From: Geodermatophilus amargosae
GTDB taxonomy: Bacteria > Actinomycetota > Actinomycetes > Mycobacteriales > Geodermatophilaceae
DNA: 64,000 nt
Direction: 5' to 3'
Assembly: GCF_900116515.1 (NCBI RefSeq)
Contig: NZ_FPBA01000007.1
Location: forward strand, 62,001-126,000
Shown: positions 16,529 to 24,705 of the stretch, in pieces
Layout: each line of letters starts with the position of its first letter
Numbering within the stretch: position 1 is the first letter of the stretch
Program-made: the position numbers and the translations under genes
The notes under the pieces: generated by a model
Databases searched by the model: none
Told to the model about the DNA's origin: nothing
The model's input: the letters and a program-made list of their open reading frames with translations, nothing else

Positions 16529-18568
16529 GTGCGAGGGATGAGCAAGGCGGCCGTGCCCATCGGCGTGGTGGCCATCGTCCTGATGCTGGTCGTGCCGCTG
16601 CCGGCGGCCGTGCTGGACCTGCTGCTGGGCCTGAACATCACCGCGTCGCTGCTGATCCTGCTGGTCTCCATGCAGATCAAGCGGCCGCTGGACTTCGCGG
16701 TCTTCCCGTCGCTGATCCTCATCGCGACGCTGTTCCGCCTCGCGCTCAACGTCTCCTCGACGCGGCTGGTGCTCACCGACGGCTACGCCGGCAAGGTCAT
16801 CGAGGCCTTCGGGCACTTCGTGATCGGCGGCTCGCTGGTCGTCGGCCTGGTGATCTTCGTGATCCTCACGATCATCCAGTTCGTCGTCATCACCAACGGG
16901 GCCGGCCGCGTGGCCGAGGTCGGCGCCCGCTTCACCCTCGACGCGATGCCCGGCAAGCAGATGGCCATCGACGCCGACCTCAACGCCGGGCTGATCAACG
17001 AGAAGCAGGCGCGCAAGCGGCGCACCGAGGTCACCGCCGAGGCGGACTTCTACGGCTCGATGGACGGTGCCTCGAAGTTCGTGAAGGGCGACGCCATCGC
17101 GGCGATCATCATCACGCTGATCAACCTCGTCGGCGGGTTCGCCGTCGGGGTCATGCAGCGGGGGATGGCACCTGGCGAGGCCGTCTCCACCTTCTCGCTG
17201 CTGACGGTCGGCGACGGCCTGGTCTCGCAGATCCCCGCCCTGCTGCTGTCCACCGCGACCGGCATCATCGTGACCCGCTCGGCCAGCCAGGCCGACATGG
17301 GCACCGACCTGCTCGCCCAGCTCGGCCGGTTCAAGCAGCCGGTGCGCATCGCCGGCGGCGCGGCCCTCGCGCTGTGCCTGATCCCGGGGCTGCCGAAACT
17401 GCCGTTCCTCCTGATCGGCGGGGTGTTCCTGTTCATGGCCTCCCGCATGCAGGAGCTCCCGGAGGACGACGACGAGACGCCGGCGATCACCGCCGCCGAG
17501 GCCCCGGCCCCCGACTCCCCCGAGGCGATCGCCGAGCGCATGCGGGTCGACCCGCTCGAGCTCGAGGTGGCCTTCGACCTCGTCGACCTCGTCGACTCCT
17601 CCCGCGGCGGCGACCTGCTCGACCGGGTCAAGGCGCTGCGCCGGAAGGTCGCGATGGAGACCGGCCTGGTAATCCCGCTGGTCCGCACCCGCGACAACCT
17701 CGACCTCCCGGCGTCCCAGTACGTCATCTGGCTCAACGGCGTCCCGGCGGCCAAGGGCATCTCGCCCGCCGGCACCGTGCTGGCGATCGGCGACGCACTC
17801 GACGGGCTGCCCGGCCGGCCCACCCGCGAGCCGGTGTTCGGCCTGCCGGCCAAGTGGGTGCCGATCGAGCTGCAGCGGCAGGCGGAGATGGCCGGCGCCA
17901 CCGTCGTCGACCGCTCCTCGGTCATCACCACCCACCTGGCCGAGGTGGTCCGCCAGAACGCCTCCGAGCTGCTCGGCCGCGAGGACGTGCGGCTGCTGGT
18001 CGAGATGGTCAAGCGGACCCACCCGGTCGTCGTCGAGGAGCTCACCCCGGCGCTGCTCACCCTCGGCGAGGTGCAGCGGGTGCTGCACGCGCTGCTCGAG
18101 GAGAACGTCTCCATCCGCGACCTGGTGCGCATCTTCGAGGCGCTGTCGCTGCGGGCGAGGACCTCGACCGACCTCGACGGGCTGGTCGAGGCCGTGCGCG
18201 GCGCGCTCGGCTCGGCGATCAGCCACCCCTACGTCACGCCCGACGAGCGGCTGCACGTGCTCACCCTCGAGCCGGGCTTCGAGCAGCGGCTGCTGGAGGC
18301 GGTCCGGCACAGCGACGGCGGCCAGGTGCTGGCCCTCGACGCCGGCTCGGTCGATGCGCTGGTGACCGGCTGCAGCGGGCTGCTCGAGGACGCCGAGCAG
18401 CACGGCCTGTCCCCCGTCCTCGTGTGCTCCCCCCAGGTGCGGGCCGCGCTGTCCCGCCTGATGCGTCAGGTCCTCCCCCGCCTGCCGGTGATCTCGTACT
18501 CCGAGGTCTCCCGCACGGCCCAGATCGAGTCACTGGGAGTGGTGAACGGTGCCGTTGCCATCCGTTGA
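16529..18568 (+). CDS. flhA: Flagellar export protein FlhA
   Basis: FlhA is the nonameric export-gate component that binds substrate-chaperone complexes and uses the proton gradient. From GTG 16529 the product has 679 residues; ATG 16538 (MSKAAVPIG) is an equally possible start. Seven to eight transmembrane segments occupy residues ~5-320, with the FHIPEP-type region (SLLILLVSMQIKRPLDFAVFPSLILIATLFRLALN, split by helices). The cytoplasmic domain contains FGLPAKWVPIE, DRSSVITTHLAEVVR and HALLEENVSIRDLVRIFEAL. GTG 16529 is preferred because the promoter geometry copies that of fliM. The 3' end overlaps the next gene by 20 bp. Confidence 0.95.
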   Translation: MRGMSKAAVPIGVVAIVLMLVVPLPAAVLDLLLGLNITASLLILLVSMQIKRPLDFAVFPSLILIATLFRLALNVSSTRLVLTDGYAGKVIEAFGHFVIGGSLVVGLVIFVILTIIQFVVITNGAGRVAEVGARFTLDAMPGKQMAIDADLNAGLINEKQARKRRTEVTAEADFYGSMDGASKFVKGDAIAAIIITLINLVGGFAVGVMQRGMAPGEAVSTFSLLTVGDGLVSQIPALLLSTATGIIVTRSASQADMGTDLLAQLGRFKQPVRIAGGAALALCLIPGLPKLPFLLIGGVFLFMASRMQELPEDDDETPAITAAEAPAPDSPEAIAERMRVDPLELEVAFDLVDLVDSSRGGDLLDRVKALRRKVAMETGLVIPLVRTRDNLDLPASQYVIWLNGVPAAKGISPAGTVLAIGDALDGLPGRPTREPVFGLPAKWVPIELQRQAEMAGATVVDRSSVITTHLAEVVRQNASELLGREDVRLLVEMVKRTHPVVVEELTPALLTLGEVQRVLHALLEENVSIRDLVRIFEALSLRARTSTDLDGLVEAVRGALGSAISHPYVTPDERLHVLTLEPGFEQRLLEAVRHSDGGQVLALDAGSVDALVTGCSGLLEDAEQHGLSPVLVCSPQVRAALSRLMRQVLPRLPVISYSEVSRTAQIESLGVVNGAVAIR

Positions 18569-21392
18569 GGCGCCCACGCCCGAGGCCGCCGTCGCGGCGG
18601 CACGGGAGCGGTACGGGCACGCGGTGCGGATCGTCGGCGTGCGCCGCATCCGCTCCGGCGGCCTGCTGGGCTTCTTCGCCACCGAGCGCTTCGTGGCCGA
18701 GGTGGAGGAGGTCGAGCCGGCCCGCCGCGCACCAGCGCCGAAGTCGGAGTCCGCGCGCCGGATCGAGGCCGCGCTCAGCCGCGACCCCCGCCCGCTGCAG
18801 GACACCGGCGCGTTCCTGCGGGCGGCCGACATGCACCGCAGCCGTCCCGCGGCCGCGCGTCCCACCGGCCGCCCGGCCGCTCCCCGTGAGCTGCCCGACC
18901 CGGTCGCGGAGCTGGCCGGCCTGCTCGGCTCCGGCGACGGCGACCCCGACGTCGACCTGTACTCCCGGGCCTCGGTGGGCGCGCCCCGCCGTCCGGCTCC
19001 CGGCACCGCCGCGTTCCGGCCGGCCACCGCTCCCCGCGCTGCCGCGCCGGCTCCCGCTGCCCGTGCCGTTGCGCCGACTCCTGCTGCTCCTGCGGCCGCC
19101 CGCCGGACCGGGCGCGCCCCGGTGCGTCCCCCGGCGACGCCGGCCGAGCCCACCGGCCCGTCGCTGTTCACCGCCGCGCTGGCGCAGGTCGTCGCCGGTG
19201 ACCGCGAGGTGAGCGAGGCCGTCGACGACGCCGTCCGCTCCGCCGCCGCGCTCTCGGCGGCCGAGGCCCTGCGCGCGGTCCAGGAGGTCGCCGCGGCCAC
19301 CGCGGCCGCGAGCGCGATGGAGGAGGAGCCCGAGCCGTCCTCGGTGCTGCGGACGCCGGAGCCGGCGCCCGTCACGCCGTCGATGCCGCTGGCCGCCGCC
19401 CTCGCCGCGGCGATGGCCGCTCCTGCCCCCGTTGCCGCTCCCGCTCCCGTGGCTGCTCCTGCTCCCGTGGCTGCTGCCGCTCCGGTCGCGCCGGTGGTCG
19501 AGGCCCCCGTCGTGGCGGAGCCGGTCGTGGCGGAGCCGGTCGTCGAGCTCCCCGTGGCCGAGGAGCCCGTGGTCGAGGTCGCCGTCGAGGAGCCCGGGGC
19601 CGAGGAGGCCGAGGTCGCCGACGACGAGGTGGCCGACGAGCCGTCCGCGCTCGGCGTGGACATGTGGGCCGACCCCGTGCCCGTCTCCCGTCCCGCCGTC
19701 TCCCCTCAGCCCGCCGAGGACGTCGTTCCCGAGGTCATCGCCGCCGAGGACATCGCCGCCGAGGACATCGCCGCCGAGGACATCGCCGCCGAGGACATCG
19801 CCGCCGAGGACATCGCCGCCGAGGACATCGCCGCCGAGGACATCGCCGCCGAGGACATCGCCGCCGAGGAGCCCGTCCCGGCCGAGCTCCCGGCCGAGCT
19901 CCCGGACGACGAGGACTCCTTGCTGACCGAGCTGCTCGGCCCGGCCGACGAGCCCGTCGCCGAGGAGCCCGCCGCCGAGGAGCCCGTCCTCGAGGTGCCC
20001 GTCGTCGAGACCGCCGCGGTGGCCCTCGTGCTCGACGACGAGCCGGCCACCGACGTGCTGCCGGCGGTCGTCGTCGAGCCTATCGAGGTGCCGACGCCCC
20101 AGCCGGTGGCCGAATGGGCCGCCGAGCCCGACCTGACCGGTCCGGTGACCGGGCGCGAGGAGGCGATCGCCGAGGTGCTGCGTGCCGCGCTGGCGCACGA
20201 CACCCCCGACGACGCCCTCACCGACATCCTCCGCGGCGTGCTCGCCAGCGCCTCCACCCAGGGCGGCGTGCACCGCGGCCGCCCGCCGGTCCCGGCACCC
20301 TCGCAGCGTGCCGACCAGGAGCCGGCGTGGGTCGACGCCTCGGCGGAGTCCGACGAGTGGGAGGTCGAGGAGGCGGTGCTCGCGCCGACCGCCAGCGACC
20401 CCGCGCCGCTCGCCCTCGACTCCACCGCCGTGCTGCCCCCGCTGTCGCTGCTCCCGCCGCCGACCCCCGGCGCGGAGCTGGCCGTGCCGCGGCTGCTCGG
20501 GCGCCCGCCCGTGCCGCCGGCGCGCCGCCTCCCGCCGGTGCCCGGCCAGGCCGTCGCCCGCGTGGCCCCGGCTCCGGGCCTGGCGACCGTCACCCGCCTG
20601 CCGGTCGACGCCCGCGCCGCCCGCGGGTGGACGCCGGGTCGCGTCGTCGTCTCGTCGGTCCGCGAGGCCGGCAGCACGCCCGTGAACCGCGGCTGGGTCG
20701 ACCCCCGCATGGTCGAGGCCGCCGGCACCGTCGCCCGGTTGCGCGCCCTCGGGGTGCCGGAGGACCTGCTCGGCGGCGGCTTCCCGGCCGAGGTCGCCGA
20801 CGCCGGCACCTACGCGGCGCTCACCCGTGCGCTGGGCGCGGCGCTGCCCGTGGCGCCGTCGGCCCCGTCCGGTGCCGGCGAGGTGCTGCTGGTGGTCGGC
20901 CCGGGCGTCGAGACGCTGGCCGCCGCCCGCTCGTTGGCGGCCACGATGCGCCTGGACGCCGACCGGCTGCAGTGGGCCACCCGCGGTGACCTCGCCGCGC
21001 TCGCGTCCGAGTCCAGCCGGATCACCTCGGTCGACACCGCGATCGCCCGCAAGCAGGAAGCCACCGCCGCGGGGACGCCGACCGTCGTCGCGGTGGACGC
21101 CCCGATGCGTGCCGGTGCGCGGACGTGGCTCGAGCAGGTCATGGCGATCTTCTCGCCGGTGGGCGTGTGGGCCGTCGTCGAGGCGACCCGCAAGCCCGAG
21201 GACGTCGGCCCGTGGCTGGACGCGCTCCCCCGCGTCGACGCCCTCGTCGTCCAGGACACCGACCTGACCGCCGACCCCGCCGCCGTGCTGGGCCGGACGA
21301 CGGTGCCGGTGGCCCTCATCGACGGAGCGCGGGCGACGGCGCACCGCTGGGCCTCGCTGCTGTGCGAGCGGCTGGAGAGCGCTGAGGCATGA
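18549..21392 (+). CDS. flhF: Giant FlhF-like protein with degenerate GTPase domain
   Basis: FlhF is an SRP-type GTPase that places the flagellum. The 947-residue product is about twice the normal length. Residues ~1-60 match the FlhF N-terminal domain (PEAAVAAARERYGHAVRIVGVRRIRSGG, then LLGFFATERFVAEVEE). Residues ~60-690 are Ala/Pro/Val/Glu-rich and disordered, including eight perfect AAEDI repeats. The last ~180 residues keep an SRP-GTPase-like pattern (EVLLVVGPG, then TPTVVAVDAPMR, GVWAVVEATRKPEDV, VDALVVQDTD). The P-loop is replaced by VVGPGVETLAAARSLA, without GKT, so nucleotide binding of the usual kind is unlikely. A structural positioning or localisation role is inferred. The start overlaps flhA; the stop overlaps the next gene. 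Confidence 0.75.
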   Translation: MPLPSVEAPTPEAAVAAARERYGHAVRIVGVRRIRSGGLLGFFATERFVAEVEEVEPARRAPAPKSESARRIEAALSRDPRPLQDTGAFLRAADMHRSRPAAARPTGRPAAPRELPDPVAELAGLLGSGDGDPDVDLYSRASVGAPRRPAPGTAAFRPATAPRAAAPAPAARAVAPTPAAPAAARRTGRAPVRPPATPAEPTGPSLFTAALAQVVAGDREVSEAVDDAVRSAAALSAAEALRAVQEVAAATAAASAMEEEPEPSSVLRTPEPAPVTPSMPLAAALAAAMAAPAPVAAPAPVAAPAPVAAAAPVAPVVEAPVVAEPVVAEPVVELPVAEEPVVEVAVEEPGAEEAEVADDEVADEPSALGVDMWADPVPVSRPAVSPQPAEDVVPEVIAAEDIAAEDIAAEDIAAEDIAAEDIAAEDIAAEDIAAEDIAAEEPVPAELPAELPDDEDSLLTELLGPADEPVAEEPAAEEPVLEVPVVETAAVALVLDDEPATDVLPAVVVEPIEVPTPQPVAEWAAEPDLTGPVTGREEAIAEVLRAALAHDTPDDALTDILRGVLASASTQGGVHRGRPPVPAPSQRADQEPAWVDASAESDEWEVEEAVLAPTASDPAPLALDSTAVLPPLSLLPPPTPGAELAVPRLLGRPPVPPARRLPPVPGQAVARVAPAPGLATVTRLPVDARAARGWTPGRVVVSSVREAGSTPVNRGWVDPRMVEAAGTVARLRALGVPEDLLGGGFPAEVADAGTYAALTRALGAALPVAPSAPSGAGEVLLVVGPGVETLAAARSLAATMRLDADRLQWATRGDLAALASESSRITSVDTAIARKQEATAAGTPTVVAVDAPMRAGARTWLEQVMAIFSPVGVWAVVEATRKPEDVGPWLDALPRVDALVVQDTDLTADPAAVLGRTTVPVALIDGARATAHRWASLLCERLESAEA
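19741..19870 (+). repeat. Eight perfect 15-bp tandem repeats within the flhF-like gene
   Basis: The unit CCGCCGAGGACATCG is repeated eight times without a single change (19741-19860), plus 10 bases of a ninth. Each unit encodes AAEDI in frame. Perfect identity at the DNA level suggests recent expansion by slippage or recombination and likely variation in copy number between strains. Confidence 0.97.
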
Positions 21393-21637
21393 GCCCGCTG
21401 CGCTGGGACGTCCTCACGGTGGGGCTCGTGCTGGCCCTCCCGGTGCTCGCGCTGTACCTGCGCGGCGACTTCACGATCGACGAGGTGGTCGCCCGGCTGC
21501 CCTGGTGTCTGCTCGCCGGCTGGGGCGCGGTGGCGCTGCTGCGCTGGGCCGCGACGCCGCAGGCCCGGCCGGCCGACCACCAGCGCACCCGCCCGACGAG
21601 GCCGGTCCCCGACGAGGACCCCACCCCCGTCGCCTGA
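21389..21637 (+). CDS. Small membrane protein ending the flagellar cluster
   Basis: The product has 82 residues, two hydrophobic segments (residues ~9-27 and ~37-53) separated by DFTIDEVVAR, and a charged Arg/Pro C-terminus. I do not recognise a family. The ATG overlaps the stop of the flhF-like gene by 4 bp, so it is very probably cotranslated with it. A role tied to the polar or basal-body protein upstream is possible but not shown. Confidence 0.7.
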   Translation: MSPLRWDVLTVGLVLALPVLALYLRGDFTIDEVVARLPWCLLAGWGAVALLRWAATPQARPADHQRTRPTRPVPDEDPTPVA

Positions 21638-21658
21638 CCCGCTCCCGTGGTGGCCTCC

Positions 21659-21712
21659 GTGCTCCTGCGGTGCTGCACGACCGCAGGAGGGCGAGGGACA
21701 CCGCAGGGGCAC
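21659..21712. repeat. Palindromic element upstream of the AbiEi-like gene
   Basis: Outer arms 21659-21672 and 21699-21712 pair at 13 of 14 positions. An alternative inner stem CTCCTGCGGT/ACCGCAGGAG (21662-21671 with 21680-21689) is perfect. The arm sequence CTC(C/T)TGCGGTG is shared with the element at 22702-22777 on the other side of the gene. It also serves as a plausible terminator for the flagellar cluster. Confidence 0.6.
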
Positions 21713-21782
21713 AGGACGGGGCGCCGTCCACAGATCTCCCCGAGCGGCGTCATGCCGCAGTGCGGACGGCGACGGTCGCTGC

Positions 21783-22700
21783 ATGACCGACTGGATGCCC
21801 CCGGCGCGCGTCCTGCGGCGGTCCGAGGCCCTCGCCGCCGACGTCACCGACGGCGAGCTGGCTCGTACCGTGCGCCGAGGCGAGCTCGTCCGGGTCCGGC
21901 GAGGCGCCTACCTCGACCCGACGGCCGGGCTCTCGCGGCACCGTGCGCTCGTCCTGGCGACCGCGCCGGCGCTCCGGGACGGCAGCGTGGTCAGCCACGG
22001 CTCGGCCGCCGTGCTCCACGGGCTGCCGCTGTGGCGGGTCGACGGCGCACGCGTGCACGTGACGAGGCGACCGCCCGCAGCCGGCAGCGGCAGTGCCCGC
22101 GTCCACCTGCACGTGGCACGCCTGCCCGACAGCGACGTGACTCTCGTCGACGGTGTCCCGGCCACGACCATGGCGCGCACGGTGGTGGACCTGGCCCGGT
22201 CGGCGTCCTTCGAGTCCGCGGTCGTCGCCGCCGATGCGGCGCTGGCCACCGGCAGCCTCTCGCGAGAGGACCTGACCGGCTGCCTCGAGCGGATGGGCGC
22301 CGTGCCCGGGTCCCGCCGTGCCGCTCGTGTCACCGCATTCGCCGACGCACACAGCGAGAGCGTCGGCGAGAGCCGGAGCCGGGTTCTCCTCCACCGGCTC
22401 GGGATCCCGGCGCCCGACCTACAGGTGCGGCTCCTGCGGCCGGACCGGTCGGTGATCGGCCGCTGCGACTTCGGCTGGCGGGCGCGCCGGACCGTCGGGG
22501 AGTTCGACGGGCGGGTGAAGTACCGCGCCGACGAGGGACGGGACCCCGGCGACGTCGTCTTCCGCGAGAAGCTCCGCGAGGACGAGATCCGCGACGCGGG
22601 CTGGGAGGTCGCCCGCTGGACCTGGGCCGACCTCGACACCCCGTCCGTGATCGAGCGTCGCATCCGCGGCGCCTTCACCCGCGCCGGACGTCTGCTGTGA
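21783..22700 (+). CDS. AbiEi-antitoxin-like N-terminus fused to DUF559-like nuclease-fold domain
   Basis: The 305-residue product belongs to a family abundant in actinobacteria. Residues ~1-60 resemble the winged-helix start of AbiEi-type proteins (LARTVRRGELVRVRRGAYLDP), followed by the AbiEi C-terminal-like part (VVSHGSAAVLHGLPL, VDGVPATTMARTVVDLAR). Residues ~200-305 look like a Vsr/DUF559 PD-(D/E)xK fold (ESVGESRSRVLL, CDFGW, VGEFDGRVKY). No toxin partner (AbiEii nucleotidyltransferase) is adjacent. The function of these stand-alone proteins is unknown. The gene stands alone between two related palindromes, which hints at a cassette-like history. Confidence 0.75.
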   Translation: MTDWMPPARVLRRSEALAADVTDGELARTVRRGELVRVRRGAYLDPTAGLSRHRALVLATAPALRDGSVVSHGSAAVLHGLPLWRVDGARVHVTRRPPAAGSGSARVHLHVARLPDSDVTLVDGVPATTMARTVVDLARSASFESAVVAADAALATGSLSREDLTGCLERMGAVPGSRRAARVTAFADAHSESVGESRSRVLLHRLGIPAPDLQVRLLRPDRSVIGRCDFGWRARRTVGEFDGRVKYRADEGRDPGDVVFREKLREDEIRDAGWEVARWTWADLDTPSVIERRIRGAFTRAGRLL

Positions 22701-22701
22701 C

Positions 22702-22777
22702 CGGGCTCTTGCGGTGTCGTCGCCGCTCTCGCGGTCCTGCAGGACCGCGAGAGCGGGTGGAACACCGCAAGAGCCCG
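22702..22777. repeat. Two-level palindrome between convergent genes
   Basis: A perfect 16-bp outer stem (22702-22717 with 22762-22777) encloses a perfect 30-bp palindrome (22725-22754). It lies 1 bp after the AbiEi-like stop and 19 bp before the end of the PhoH gene on the other strand. It is a likely bidirectional terminator and a relative of the element at 21659-21712. Confidence 0.75.
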
Positions 22778-22796
22778 CCCGGCCGCCCGACGCGGG

Positions 22797-24092
22797 TCAG
22801 CGCGGGAAGTCCTCCAGCATCTCGGTGACCAGGGCGGCGATCGGCGAGCGCTCCGAGCGGGTCAGCGTCACGTGCGCGAACAGCGGGTGACCCTTGAGCT
22901 GCTCGACCACCGCGGCGACGCCGTCGTGCCGGCCGACCCGCAGGTTGTCCCGCTGCGCGACGTCGTGCGTGAGCACCACCCGCGACCCGCTGCCCAGCCG
23001 CGACAGCACGGTCAGCAGCACGCCGCGCTCCAGCGACTGCGCCTCGTCGACGATCACGAACGAGTCGTGCAGCGAGCGGCCGCGGATGTGGGTCAGCGGC
23101 AGCACCTCGATGAGGTCGCGCGCCGCGATCTCCTCGAGGACCTCCTTGGACACCAGCGCGCCGAGGGTGTCGTAGACCGCCTGCGCCCAGGGCGACATCT
23201 TCTCGCCCTCGCCGCCCGGCAGGTACCCGAGCTCCTGCCCGCCGACGGCGTACAGCGGCCGGAAGATGACGACCTTCTTGTGCGCCCGCCGCTCCATGAC
23301 CGACTCGAGCCCCGCGCAAATCGCCAGCGCCGACTTGCCGGTGCCCGCCCGCCCGCCGAGCGAGACGATCCCCACCTCGGGGTCCAGCAGCAGGTCCAGC
23401 GCCACCCGCTGCTCGGCCGAGCGCCCGTGCAGCCCGAACGCCTCGCGGTCGCCGCGGACCAGCCGCACCTTCTTGTCCGGCGTGACCCGACCCAGCGCCG
23501 ACCCGCGCGAGCTCAGGAGCACCAGCCCGGTGTGCGCGGGCAGCTCCGCGGCCGCCGGCACGTAGACCTCACCGGTGTCGTACAGGGCCGACAGCTCGGC
23601 GTCCTCGAGCGACAGCTCGGCCATGCCGGTCCAGCCCGCGTCGACGGCGTCCAGCACGCGGTACTCGTCGGTGTCCAGGCCGACCGCCGCCGCCTTGACC
23701 CGCAGCGGCACGTCCTTGGTGATCAGGCAGACGTCGCGGCCCTCGGCGCGCAGGTTGAGCGCGACCACCATGATCCGGCTGTCGTTGCTGTCGTTGCGGA
23801 AGCCGGCCGGGAGCACCGCGGCGTCGCTGTGGTTGAGCTCGACGTGCAGCGTGCCGCCGTCCTCCCCCACCGGCACCGGCGCGTCCAGCCGGCCGTGGGT
23901 GACCCGGAGGTCGTCGAGCAGCCGCAGCGCCTGGCGGGCGAACCAGCCGAGCTCGGGGTGGTGCCGCTTGTCCTCGAGTTCCCCGATGACGACCAGCGGG
24001 AGCACCACGTCGGCGTCGCCGAAGCGCAGCAGCGCGCGGGGGTCGGAGAGCAGGACGGAGGTGTCGAGGACGTACGTGCGGCGAGTGGTCAC
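22797..24092 (-). CDS. PIN domain-PhoH ATPase (PhoH2-like RNA helicase/RNase)
   Basis: Starting at GTG 24092 the product has 431 residues. Residues ~5-140 are a PIN nuclease domain ([12 protein letters not shown] with Asp10, [28 protein letters not shown]). Residues ~230-430 are a PhoH P-loop ATPase (Walker [11 protein letters not shown] with Lys253; Walker [13 protein letters not shown]). In mycobacteria and Bacillus such proteins are RNA-unwinding ribonucleases. GTG 24092 is chosen because GGGAG lies about 7 bp upstream and homology starts there. The gene is a single unit facing the AbiEi-like gene. Confidence 0.93.
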   Translation of the reverse strand: MTTRRTYVLDTSVLLSDPRALLRFGDADVVLPLVVIGELEDKRHHPELGWFARQALRLLDDLRVTHGRLDAPVPVGEDGGTLHVELNHSDAAVLPAGFRNDSNDSRIMVVALNLRAEGRDVCLITKDVPLRVKAAAVGLDTDEYRVLDAVDAGWTGMAELSLEDAELSALYDTGEVYVPAAAELPAHTGLVLLSSRGSALGRVTPDKKVRLVRGDREAFGLHGRSAEQRVALDLLLDPEVGIVSLGGRAGTGKSALAICAGLESVMERRAHKKVVIFRPLYAVGGQELGYLPGGEGEKMSPWAQAVYDTLGALVSKEVLEEIAARDLIEVLPLTHIRGRSLHDSFVIVDEAQSLERGVLLTVLSRLGSGSRVVLTHDVAQRDNLRVGRHDGVAAVVEQLKGHPLFAHVTLTRSERSPIAALVTEMLEDFPR

Positions 24093-24381
24093 GGTCGACT
24101 CCCGACGGGGCGCGGACCGCGCCCCGGCTCGAAGGTGGCCGGGCCCCGGCGCAGGGGCCGGGGACCGGCCCCTCTGGTCGACGAGAACGTCAGAACCAAC
24201 CGGGCCTCCCGTGGACGGCGGGACGGGCCCGTCGTCCACCCCGGACGCTAGAGCCGTGAGGTGACAGTCACATGACGAGGAGGCGGCGTGTCCCCCCTCG
24301 GAGGGACCCAGCTGCCCCAGACGCACCACCTGCGGCGCCCACCCTGCCCGTCCGCGGCGGGACCGCGGCGGGACAGGGAAC
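24093..24381. other. Intergenic region upstream of the PhoH gene
   Basis: This 289-bp gap contains the leader and promoter region of the PhoH gene and the 3' flank of the small membrane gene. A short palindrome GTGACAGTCAC lies at 24261-24271. GC-rich inverted repeats around 24150 could fold. I see no convincing gene in it. Confidence 0.5.
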
Positions 24382-24702
24382 TCACTCCTGCCGGCGGTCC
24401 CGGGGCACGTCGGGGAGCCAGGGCAGCTCCCGGGTGGGCGGCATCCGCGGGGGGACGTCGTCCGGCGGCGGCCAGCCGGCGAGGTCGTCGTCGGGCGGCC
24501 ACTCGTCGTCCCGCCGCCGGCCGTGCGAGCGCCCGCCGCGTGGGCGCAGCGCCACCAGCGCCCACACCAGCGGGACCGTCAGCACCGGCCACTGCACCGC
24601 GAGGTCGCCGATCCACACCAGGCCCGCGAGCAGCAGCGCGAACAGCCAGCCCGCCGTCCACAGACCGAGCGCGCGGGCCTCCCGGGGGTCACGGCGGGGC
24701 AC
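24382..24702 (-). CDS. Small membrane protein downstream of the DUF885 gene
   Basis: The product has 106 residues, two adjacent hydrophobic segments ([21 protein letters not shown] and [17 protein letters not shown]; residues ~12-55) and a Pro/Asp/Arg-rich cytoplasmic tail. I do not recognise a family. It starts with GTG 3 bp after the DUF885 peptidase stop, so it is probably cotranscribed. That spacing is the main support for it being real. Confidence 0.6.
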   Translation of the reverse strand: MPRRDPREARALGLWTAGWLFALLLAGLVWIGDLAVQWPVLTVPLVWALVALRPRGGRSHGRRRDDEWPPDDDLAGWPPPDDVPPRMPPTRELPWLPDVPRDRRQE

Positions 24703-24705
24703 CGG

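Noticed and set aside
19741-19870. CRISPR-like array
   Set aside because: Repeats of 15 bp directly adjoining, without spacers, inside a reading frame.
24261-24271. CRP/GlxR-type operator GTGACAGTCAC upstream of the PhoH gene
   Set aside because: Half-site spacing does not match TGTGA-N6-TCACA; kept only as a short palindrome.
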